A stretch of DNA of 12,350 nucleotides from CAZVAP01 sp964625125. GTDB taxonomy: Bacteria > Patescibacteriota > Gracilibacteria > Absconditabacterales > Absconditicoccaceae. The stretch spans positions 1-12,350 of the forward strand of contig CAZVAP010000023.1 in NCBI GenBank assembly GCA_964625125.1, read 5' to 3'. Shown here piece after piece: positions 1 to 7,509 of this stretch. The stretch's first letter is position 1, and every line of letters begins with the position of its first letter. The notes below the pieces were generated by a model. The model had not been told where the DNA came from, did no database searches, and was given only the letters and a program-made list of their open reading frames with translations. The position numbers and the translations under genes were made by a program.

Positions 1-186
1 GACAAAGAATTTAGAGGAAGTAGAGGAAGTGATTAAAGAATATTGAGATGGTATTAAGTTAAATGTAGTAAGTTTAAATATTATCTTAAAGAAGACAAAG
101 AATTTACAGGAAGTGAAAGAAGTACTTGAGAAATATTGAAATGGTATTGAGTTAGATATAGTAAGTTTATCAATTATTTTACACAA
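1..186 (+). repeat. 93-bp tandem direct repeat (two copies visible) inside the repeat-protein gene
   Basis: The stretch starting gacaaagaattta at position 1 recurs at position 94 with scattered substitutions and no length change. The period is therefore exactly 93 bp, or 31 codons. The second copy fades after about position 186. The array probably continues upstream beyond the window. The repeat is part of the coding sequence and keeps frame, so it reflects internal protein duplication. It is not a mobile or CRISPR repeat. Confidence 0.85.
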
Positions 187-397
187 TTTTGAAGATAATG
201 CATATTCATTGATATCAAAATTGTATAAAGACTGAAAAATATCTATTTCTAAAGAAGAGTTTGTAAATAACTCATCTATAGCTTCTTATTGTAAAAAAGT
301 TTGAATTACTCCTGAAGGATTATATCTGGAGTTATTTGGTTTAGATTTAGGAAATAAAGAAATAACAGAAGATAATTGGATGAATTTTATAGATTAA
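2..397 (+). CDS. Repeat protein, C-terminal part (PPR-like 31-residue repeats), partial at window edge
   Basis: The frame is open from the window edge to TAA at 395-397 and encodes 131 visible residues with TGA as Gly; four in-frame TGAs are read through. The N-terminal part is made of 31-residue units: TKNLEEVEEVIKEYGDGIKL, then N-VVSLNIILKK, then TKNLQEVKEVLEKYGNGIEL and D-IVSLSIILHN. Each unit looks like two short amphipathic helices. The order (VVSLNIIL, then NLEEVEEVI, then GIKLN) resembles the pentatricopeptide repeat consensus (VVTYNxLI, then LEEAxxLF, then GIxPD) shortened by four residues. About 65 unique C-terminal residues follow, ending WMNFID. The start lies outside the window. 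By analogy with PPR/TPR solenoids it could bind RNA or protein, but no function is shown. It converges with the 394-2355 gene and overlaps it by 4 bp at the stop codons. The frame is secure; the family is tentative. Confidence 0.75.
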
Positions 398-409
398 TAA
401 TCTATTTTT
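389..409 (+). terminator. Candidate intrinsic terminator across the convergent stop codons
   Basis: ATAGAT pairs with ATCTAT (389-394 with 400-405) around a TAATA loop, followed by a T run to 409. The hairpin contains the TAA of the upstream (+) gene and the stop codon of the opposing (-) gene. The stem is short and almost all A/T, so it is weaker than the other terminators here. It is placed correctly for the (+) gene. On the (-) strand the hairpin is followed by only a short mixed A/T stretch, so termination in that direction is doubtful. Confidence 0.45.
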
Positions 410-2355
410 CCTGATAAATCTTGGATTAATTTATTAATTTTTGTTAGATTAATTTTAAATCAAACAGGAATTCTTTCTAGTTTTGTTTTACAATAATAAT
501 CTTTATGATTAGAGCAGTAATATTTTATATATTCCTTTATAACTGCTTTTGAAAGTTTATTTCTATATTTTGTAGGCATTATAGGATAAATTTTTTTGAT
601 TTGTCTATCAACTATAAGTTTTAGATATTCTCATTTTTTAATTGTATAGTATTCTTGAGTGTATTTTTGAACTATTTGTTTTGTGTTGTTTAGAATTTTT
701 TTTATGTTAGGATTTTCTGGTAGCTTTGATGAGTTTTGTAAAATATTGGTTATTAAAGTCTTTTCTTTTTGATTATAATTTTTTCAATAAATAAAACTCA
801 TCATATTTTCATAGTTAGTTTTTATTTTATCAAAGTTTAGTTGTGTTATGTTTTTTATTTGATTTCATATGTAGTTTAAATATTGGGGATCTGTAAGTTT
901 TGGAAATATACTTGTAAACCATATGTATCATAAGATAGTTAATACTATTAGGCTAATATTTTTTAAAATTTCAAATCTATAAGGAAAAAATACATATCTT
1001 AAAAAGCTTATAATAAGCAGAATTGCTATTACTCCTAGTATTACAATATTTATAACTCCTATTCCCCATAATAATCCTAAAGTTAGAGCTATTATGATAA
1101 AAGAGGAAAAGAAAATTTTAGTTATTTTTATAAATCTAATTAGGTAGTATAAAAATATATTCTTTCTTTCAGAAAAGTCCCATAATCCAATATTTTCTAT
1201 ATCTATGTAGATGCTTCTTAAAATTGTATATTCTTCATAACTTTCTGCAGAAAAAAACATTAGCAAAAAGAAAAGTTTTTGCCAGTCTTTAAGAGGAAGT
1301 TTGATAGCTTTGAAAATTAAAATATAGTAAAAATAAGGTTTTATGATAGGCCAAAATATACTATTTGATAATTCAATTAAAGTATCTTTGAAATTTTTGA
1401 AAAATAAAATCATATTGTATTCATCTGCATTGTTATTTTTTTGTAAAGAAAATAGGTTTATTCATCCTATATTTGCCCATTCATTTTCAGATAACCTATT
1501 TTTAATAGCATAAAAATAGAAATAGTTTTTTAGCTCAGGAGTTTTTTTATTGATTAAGTATGTTATAAGATATTTTCTTGCTTCTGAGATACTATTAAAA
1601 TTTTGTGAAATAAACTCTGGATTTGAAAATTTTTTCCATCATAATATTTTACCTTTTTTAATGACTTTTATTATTTTGCTGTAATTATGCCATTTTTTTA
1701 CTTTATTTTCTACTTTCTCAATTAGAGAAAGGTTCTTGTCATATTCTCTATTGTAGTTTCTTACTACTTTAGCAAAACAAATTAATACATATTTAAATTT
1801 TTTATATTCTGGTGTAGAAAAAAAATCATCAAAAGATATTTTTAATTCATTGTATGATAACGGATATTCTGTAATATTTATTTCTAAATCTACTAGTATT
1901 TTTTCAATGTCTTTTTCTTTTTTTTCTTTTAAGAATTTTGTAAATTCTGAGATTAATTTTTTGTAAGTTAAATTTTTATTAGTATTTAGATAAGTTTTTA
2001 ACTTGTGCTTTATGTTACTATCTAACCAAATAGCACAATCTAAATAAAATTCAATATCATAAAATTTTAATGTATTTAAAAATTTGTTTAGTTGTAAACT
2101 CATATTCTTGGTAAAGCCAGAATAGTAGTATAGTTTAAATAAAAAGTCACTGTATCAATATTTGTTTTTATTATCTTTGGTTAAATCAGGAGTTATGAAT
2201 TCATTTATAGCTTTATAAAAATAGTCTTTTATTGTTTCCGATAGTTCTTTCTCAATTTTCTTTGAGTTAAGATAAAAACTTAATGGATTTTTGGGAATAT
2301 TGATTTGCTTTATAAAATTTACTAATTTTTCATCAATTACTTGATTTTGTGTCAT
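394..2355 (-). CDS. Unrecognised 653-residue membrane protein with possible LysM-like C-terminus
   Basis: One frame runs from ATG (2353-2355) to TAA (394-396) with eight in-frame TGAs read as Gly. It has no family match I can name. Residues 1 to about 310 are Lys/Asn/Glu-rich and look helical and cytoplasmic. Hydrophobic stretches occur near 333-352 and 361-368. Two strong adjoining membrane helices follow at about 414-433 and 434-452 (LWGIGVINIVILGVIAILL), and a third at about 465-482. With three spans the lysine-rich C-terminal 170 residues would lie on the opposite face from the N-terminus. That tail holds YYTIKKGEYLKLIV (from residue 569) and IPVGFKINL (residues 629-637), which look like the first strand/helix and last strand of a LysM domain around a long insert. 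The insert carries two cysteines (CSNHKDYYC). If the LysM reading is right, the tail may contact the cell wall. The frame is firm; the function is unknown. Confidence 0.8.
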
Positions 2356-2420
2356 TTTTTGTTTTTATTTACTAAATTATTTAAATTTTATACTTTTTAA
2401 AAAATTTAGCAAATTTAGAA
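2356..2420. promoter_or_regulatory. Divergent intergenic region with promoters for the membrane protein and trmD
   Basis: These 65 bp separate two divergent starts, so both promoters should lie here or overlap the genes. The sequence is almost pure A/T. Reading rightward, TATACT near 2388-2393 could be a -10 element for trmD, but the TTTACT upstream is only about 15 bp away. Reading leftward, TATAAA-like sequence lies on the complement of the same segment. Neither start has a Shine-Dalgarno sequence. The placement follows from gene arrangement; the exact boxes are uncertain. Confidence 0.35.
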
Positions 2421-3098
2421 ATGAATATTTTTGTTCATACCATTTTCCCAGAAATTTTTGATAGTTTTCTAAAAACTTCATTAATTAAGAAAGCTCAGGA
2501 TAAAGGTGTTTTAAATATAAAATTAGTTAATATAAGAGATTTTTGTAATCATAAACAGAAACAAGTTGATGATAAAATTTATTGATGATGAGCTTGAATG
2601 CTTATAAAGGCTAAACCTGTAATTGATAGTATAGAAAATACTATAAAGGAAAATAATTTATCTGATTTTAAAATTATTTATTTAGCTCCTTCAGATAATA
2701 TCTTAGATCAAAAAAAATGTTTTGATTATTCTAAATTAGAAAATGTTATTTTATTGGCTTGAAGGTATGAAGGTATTGATTATAGAGTAGAGCAGTATTT
2801 TACTGATAAATATTGAAATTTTGAAAGACTTTCTATTTGAAAATATATTCTTTTGGGAGGTGAATTGCCAGCTATGGTTTTTATAGAGGCTGTAGGCAGA
2901 CTTGTTCCAGGGGTTATAAAAGAAAAAGCTTCTTTTGAGGATGAAAGTTATAATCCTAAAAAAAATATGGAAAATATAGAATATCCTCAATATACAATCC
3001 CCCAAGAAGTTTATGGGTATAAGGTTCCAGAAGTTTTATTATCGTGAAACCACAAACTTATTGAAAAACGAAGGAAAGATAGTGAGAAAAAATTTTAA
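2421..3098 (+). CDS. trmD: tRNA (guanine-37 N1)-methyltransferase TrmD
   Basis: The 225-residue protein matches TrmD, the SPOUT-class enzyme that transfers methyl from S-adenosylmethionine to N1 of G37 in tRNAs with G36, preventing +1 frameshifting. Visible family motifs are DDKIYGGGAGM (residues 50-60, Gly-rich loop), GRYEGIDYRVEQ, LGGELPAMVFIEAV (knot region binding SAM) and LLSGNH near the end. R160 (GRLVPGV) and D174 (FEDESY) align with the catalytic Arg and Asp of E. coli TrmD. Eight of its 15 glycines are TGA; TGA at 2583-2591 encodes G55-G56-G57 in succession. The C-terminal domain is shorter than in E. coli (255 residues). The usual rpsP-rimM-trmD-rplS neighbours are absent. The ATG follows an A-rich leader without Shine-Dalgarno sequence. 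The next gene starts 19 bp downstream, possibly on the same transcript. Confidence 0.96.
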
Positions 3099-3117
3099 AT
3101 TATAACTATGAATTATT

Positions 3118-3852
3118 ATGAATTTGAAAGAAAAATTTGAAAAGCTAGTCTATGAAAAAATTAAAATTAAAAAGACAGCTGTAAGCTTATTGCTTTTATT
3201 TTCCTTAACAGAAGCAAAAGCAGATTTTAGTACAAATCTTATTATTAACCCTGTTTATAGCTTTTTTCCAGGAAATATTTATCATAGTCTTATTTGGAAT
3301 GATGAAGAAATAAATAGAAATCCCAAATTAAAAAAAACTATAAATGCAAGCAGAAATATCTTATCAAAGTATATAAAGGATAAGAGAAAACTTAAAAAGT
3401 TAAATATTGAATATTTGCAGTTAATTTCAAAGCTTTATGATGAGAAAAAAACTATAGATGCTTTAGATTTTTTAGATAATTTTTTAAGTATTTGAGGAGA
3501 AAATAATTTAACTATTTCTCAAAGTATTGATATTTTAAAGGATTATATAAAAATCTGATTTATTCCACAAAGTTACTTTAGGTTATTTAGAAAAGAAATT
3601 TGATTTAAGCTTAAATGATTAATTAATTTTTATTGAGAAGAAAAATTTTATACTAAAATTAAAGAAGTTGAAAAGCTTTACAAAGATAATGAATTAACTA
3701 AAGAAAAAATAAAAGAAATTTTTAAAGAATATATTAAAAATAAGGAAGATGTAAGCATAATATTGGATTGTCTAGCTTTAATTTTCTTTTGATGAATGTT
3801 GTGAGTTACAATTCTAACTTTTCTAGAAAGTAATAAGTATGATTATATTTAA
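3118..3852 (+). CDS. Unrecognised exported protein with N-terminal signal and C-terminal membrane helix
   Basis: The frame from ATG 3118 to TAA 3850-3852 encodes 244 residues, reading eight TGAs as Gly. An in-frame TAA at 3103-3105 rules out a longer N-terminus. Residues 1-19 are basic and charged, 20-30 hydrophobic (TAVSLLLLFSL), then TEAKA-D, which fits signal peptidase cleavage after A35. The middle is helical and Lys/Glu-rich with no family I recognise. Residues about 213-236 form a second membrane helix (FFGGMLGVTILTFL), leaving a short tail ESNKYDYI. The likely form is an outward-facing domain held by a C-terminal anchor; if the signal is uncleaved, it is held at both ends. Eight of 10 glycines are TGA, the highest share in the window. 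It lies between trmD and atpA and resembles neither the delta nor the b subunit of ATP synthase, so the neighbourhood gives no function. Confidence 0.8.
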
Positions 3853-3977
3853 ATTATAGGTAGTCTTGCTTGAGATGAATAATTGAGTTAGTAGTTATTG
3901 TTGATTGTTCACTATATCTTGAAAATAACTTTAAAAAATATAAAACAAACCTAATCTTTAAATCTTTAATAAAAACT

Positions 3978-5480
3978 ATGTCAGTTGTAAAAGAATTGGT
4001 TGAAAAAATTGAAGAGCAAATAAAAAATGCAAAGTTAGATAAATCTTTATCTGATAAGGGTATTATTAAGCAGGTAAAGGATGGTGTGGTAATTGCAGGA
4101 GGTTTAAATAATGTTAAGTTTTCCGAATTGGTTGAATTTGAAAATGGTATGAAAGGTTTAGTTATGGATATAGCAGAAGACCAAGTTTGAATTCTTCCTA
4201 TGGGAGATGCATCTAAATTAACAGAAGGTATGGTAGTTAATGCTACAGGTGAAATTTTGTCTATTTGAGTAGGTGAAGAATATTTAGGTAGAGTAGTAGA
4301 TGGTTTAGCAAATCCAATTGATGGATTATGACCAATTGAAACTAAGGAAACTTACCCAGTAGAGAGAAAAGCTCCAGGTGTAATTACTAGAAAACCAGTT
4401 CATCAACCATTAGAAACAGGTATAAAAGCTATTGACTCAATGGTGCCAATTGGTAGATGACAAAGAGAATTAATTATTTGAGATAGACAAACTGGTAAAA
4501 CTTCAGTAGCTATTGATACTATTTTAAATCAAAAAGATCAAAATGTTAAATGTATCTATGTAGCTATTGGTCAAAAAGATTCTAAAGTTAGAGCACTAGT
4601 TGAAACATTGAAAGAAAAAGGTGCTATGGATTATACTATTGTAGTTAATGCTTCAGCTTCTTCTCCAGCTGTTATGCAATATTTAGCTCCATATGTAGGT
4701 GCAACATTAGCAGAGTATTTTATGTTTAATGGACAAGATGCATTGGTAATCTATGATGATTTATCAAAACATGCTGTTGCTTATAGAGAAGTTTCATTGT
4801 TATTAAGAAGACCTCCAGGAAGAGAAGCTTATCCAGGGGATGTATTTTACTTACATTCAAGATTATTGGAAAGAGCAGCTAAATTAGAAGAAAAATATGG
4901 AGGTGGTTCAGTAACAGCTTTGCCTATTATTGAAACTCAAGCTGGTGATGTTTCAGCATATGTTCCAACTAATGTAATTTCTATTACAGACTGACAAATT
5001 TTCTTAGAAGCTGATTTGTTTAACTCAGGTGTTAGACCTGCTATTAATGTAGGTTTATCAGTATCTAGAGTATGAGGTGCTGCTCAAACAAAAATTATGA
5101 AAAAGGTTGCAGGTACTTTAAGATTGGAGTTAGCAACATTTAGAGAATTAGCTGCATTTATGCAATTTGCATCTGATTTAGATGCTTCAACTCAAAGAAA
5201 AATTGAAAAAGGTAAAAGATTGGTAGAAATCCTAAAACAAGATGTAAATAGTCCAATCCCTTTCTATAAACAGGTAGTGTTAATATATGCTGGTATTCAC
5301 GATTATTTGATGGATTTGCCAGTAGAAAAAATTAAAGATTTTGAGAAAAAATTATATGAAAAAATGGATACTACTTGGAAAGACTTAGCAGATGAAATTA
5401 AAGAAGAAAAAAATCTTACACAAGAAATTGAAGAAAAAATGAAACAATTGATCAAAGAAACTTTAGATGAATTAAAATAA
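3978..5480 (+). CDS. atpA: F-type ATP synthase subunit alpha
   Basis: The 500-residue protein is a full-length F1 alpha subunit, the regulatory nucleotide-binding partner of beta in the F1 hexamer on the inner membrane face. It has an N-terminal beta-barrel (about 24-91), a RecA-like nucleotide domain and a helical C-terminal domain (about 380-500). Diagnostic motifs are PVHQPLETGIKAID, the alpha-type P-loop GDRQTGKT (168-175), VIYDDLSKHAVAYR, RRPPGREAYPGDVFYLHSRL, and SVSRVGGAAQTK with the arginine finger R364. Beta would carry GGAGVGKT instead, so alpha is secure. Seven of its 40 glycines are TGA, including P-loop G168 and G366 of VGG; the rest are mostly GGT/GGA. No other ATP synthase gene lies beside it, whereas most bacteria place atpH before and atpG after. 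A clear terminator follows at once. The start is at the alpha family's usual position, with an A-rich leader. Confidence 0.97.
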
Positions 5481-5488
5481 ATTCTTTT

Positions 5489-5510
5489 GCAGCTTTAGAG
5501 CTGCTTTTTA
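5489..5510 (+). terminator. Intrinsic terminator of atpA
   Basis: GCAGCT (5489-5494) and AGCTGC (5499-5504) form a perfect six-pair stem around a TTAG loop, followed at once by TTTTTACTTTTT. It begins eight bases after the atpA stop, so atpA ends its own transcript and is not joined to another atp gene. Confidence 0.85.
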
Positions 5511-5536
5511 CTTTTTAATATCTTTTAATTAGAAAA

Positions 5537-6829
5537 ATGGATATATCCACGATTATTATATTTATTATATTGTTAGCTTTATCGGCTTTTTTTTCAGGTA
5601 CAGAAATTGCTTTAATGAGTTTACCTAAACATAAAGTAGAAACATTTGTTAAACAAGGTATAAAATGAGCAAAAGATTTAAAGTATATTAAAGAACATTC
5701 AGATAGATTATTGATTACTATTTTGATAGGAAATAATCTAGTAAATACCTATACTGCAGCTTTTGCTACTACTATAGCTATGAATATTGCTAAAAATTCA
5801 GGTTTATGAATTGACCAGTCTTTAGCTGTAGGTATAGCAACTTGAATAGTTACATTATTGTTATTGCTTTTCTGAGAAATAGCACCTAAAAGTTTTGCTA
5901 CAAAAAATGCAGAGAAAATTTCTTTGATGGTAGCAAAATTTTATAGAATACTGATGGTTATTTTGTATCCATTAGTTGTATTAATAGAATTTTTAACAAA
6001 ATTGTTTACAGGTTCTTCAAAGCAAGAAAAAGTTTCAGAAGAAGAAATTGAGGCTTTTATAGATATGGGTAAAGAGTCTTGAACTTTAGAAAAAGATGAG
6101 CATGAACAATTAAAGAATTTGCTTGATTTGTGAGATACAGTTGTAGAAGAAATTATGACTCCTAGAGTTAAAATTGACAAACTTTCAGATGATACTTCTG
6201 TAAAGGATGCTTTAGATTATATGATGAAACATACTCATAGTAGGATACCAGTTTATCATGAAGATATTGATCATATTGTGTGAATTGTTAATATGAGAAT
6301 ATTGCTTGATGAGATTAATAAAGGTAACCAAGATAAATTGTTAAAAGATATTAAATTGATTAAGCCTATAAAAGTTCCTTTAAATAAACCTATTGATGAA
6401 CTTTTAAAAACATTTCAAACTGCTAAACAGCATATAGCTATTGTAATTGATGAGTATGGTGGGGTTGCTGGTTTGGTAACTTTAGAAGATATTATTGAAG
6501 AAGTATTTGGTGAGATTCAGGATGAAACAGATAAAGAAGAAGAAAAAATTGAGAAAATATCAGATACAGAATATAAAATAGATTCAACAGTGATCATTGA
6601 TGATATTCTTGATTTGCTAGAATTATCTTTTCAGGATTTAAATTTGGATGAAAAAGATTATTCAGGTGAAACTTTAAGTTATTTAATTACAGATATTTTA
6701 GAAAGATTTCCTACAGAAGGAGAAGAAATTGTATTTGATTTACCAGAGAATAAAAAATTAAAAATTAAGGTACTAGAAATAAAAGATGGTATTATTTGAA
6801 AAGTATTGTTAAAAATAGAGAAAAATTAG
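5537..6829 (+). CDS. CNNM/CorC (HlyC) family membrane protein with DUF21, CBS pair and CorC_HlyC domain
   Basis: The 430-residue protein has the full family layout. The N-terminal DUF21 membrane domain (1 to about 160) carries FFSGTEIAL (18-26), LLITILIGNNLVN and LFGEIAPKSFA (about 111-121). Two CBS repeats follow: the first from about 205 (EIMTPRVKID, SRIPVYHED), the second to about 327 (AIVIDEYGGVAGLVTLEDII). An acidic linker leads to a C-terminal CorC_HlyC domain (about 340-430). Relatives are proposed to handle magnesium or other divalent ions, with CBS domains sensing nucleotides; the older haemolysin name is misleading. The ion carried cannot be read from sequence. Eight of 23 glycines are TGA, including G113 in the conserved FGE motif. 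It sits between two terminators as a single-gene unit. The ATG at 5537 precedes a natural first membrane helix. Confidence 0.93.
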
Positions 6830-6853
6830 ACCTGGCAAGTCCAGGTTTTTTTT
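6830..6853 (+). terminator. Intrinsic terminator of the CNNM/CorC gene
   Basis: ACCTGG (6830-6835) pairs perfectly with CCAGGT (6841-6846) around a CAAGT loop, followed by a run of T to 6853. The stem starts at the base after the TAG stop codon. Confidence 0.88.
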
Positions 6854-6863
6854 AAAAAATAAA

Positions 6864-6891
6864 TTGAAAAACACTACTAAAGTTTTAATAT
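6864..6891 (+). promoter_or_regulatory. Candidate sigma-70-type promoter of ppa
   Basis: TTGAAA (6864-6869) and TAATAT (6886-6891) lie 16 bp apart between the preceding terminator and ppa. Each box differs from consensus by one or two bases. Transcription would start near 6898, leaving a leader of about 25 bases without Shine-Dalgarno sequence. A similar TAATAT followed by CTTTTA lies upstream of the CNNM gene at 5516-5521. AT-rich sequence yields such boxes by chance, but position and spacing fit well. Confidence 0.5.
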
Positions 6892-6922
6892 ATCTTTTAC
6901 TTTTATATTATTAAAAATAGCA

Positions 6923-7459
6923 ATGGCAGTAAATTTATATCATGATATTCCTTTAACAACAGATGATTTTGAAACTGTAAATGCTGTATTGGAAATACCT
7001 AAGGGTTCTTATGTAAAATATGAGTTTGATTACAAAACTTGAGCTATTTGGGTGGATAGAGTAGGAAAAACACCTATTCCTTATAACTTTAATTATGGAG
7101 ATTTACCACAAACTTGGAATACTGGTGATAATGATCCATTAGATGTAATTATTCTTTGTTCTTATCCATTAGCAGTTTGAACAGTTGTTCCTGCTAGAGT
7201 TGTAGGTGGATTGAGAATGATTGATTCTGGTGAATATGACTATAAAATTTTAGCTGTGGCAGATGATAAGCATTATTCTCATATTAAAGATATTTCAGAT
7301 GTATCATTGAAAGAATTAGAAGATATTGAATATTTTATGTTGCATTATAAAGATTTGCATGGAAAAAAGGTTGAAATTGATTGATGGGACCCTAAAGAAA
7401 AAGCTAAAGAGGTATTAAGAACTTGTCATGAAGAATACTTGAAAACAATGAAAAAATAA
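6923..7459 (+). CDS. ppa: Inorganic pyrophosphatase (soluble family I)
   Basis: The 178-residue protein matches family I soluble pyrophosphatase, which hydrolyses pyrophosphate to two phosphates in the cytoplasm with Mg2+ and so pulls forward tRNA charging and polymer synthesis. E. coli metal-binding D65, D67, D70, D97 and D102 align at a constant offset of four with D69, D71, D74 (TGDNDPLDVI) and D101, D106 (MIDSGEYD). Other family marks are EIPKGSYVKYE, PYNFNYGDLPQTW, HIKDISDV and HYKDLHGKKVEIDGW. The length is normal for the bacterial enzyme (about 175). Three of 11 glycines are TGA. It is a single-gene unit with its own promoter candidate and a strong terminator. MAVNLYHDIP is a typical N-terminus and supports the start. 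Confidence 0.96.
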
Positions 7460-7466
7460 TTTAAAT

Positions 7467-7491
7467 ACCTAGCTAGTTGGCTAGGTTTTTT
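7467..7491 (+). terminator. Intrinsic terminator of ppa
   Basis: ACCTAGC (7467-7473) and GCTAGGT (7480-7486) form a perfect seven-pair stem around TAGTTG, followed by TTTTTT. It starts eight bases after the ppa stop. Only 18 bases separate it from the next start, so the promoter of the next gene must overlap this hairpin or lie within ppa. Confidence 0.87.
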
Positions 7492-7509
7492 GTTTATTAA
7501 ATTATTTTA

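Noticed and set aside
1..186. 93-bp repeat as a CRISPR or mobile-element repeat
   Set aside because: The copies are adjacent without spacers, differ mainly by frame-preserving substitutions and lie inside an open frame.
2751..3005. Open minus-strand frame of 84 codons opposite trmD
   Set aside because: It is antisense to conserved TrmD motifs, has low-complexity Phe/Ile content and no initiation context; it is a shadow of trmD.
3875..3928. 17-codon frame (ATG to TAA with TGA as Gly) between the exported protein and atpA
   Set aside because: It is very short, with no ribosome binding site or recognisable peptide, and such frames are expected by chance. I see no other gene and no convincing terminator in 3853-3977.
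3919..3944. TTGAAA and TATAAA as a promoter for atpA
   Set aside because: The spacing is only 14 bp, too short for a standard promoter, and AT-rich sequence gives many such boxes.
5941..6180. Open minus-strand frame of 79 codons opposite the CNNM/CorC gene
   Set aside because: It is Ser-rich, antisense to a well-conserved protein, and mirrors its codon bias.
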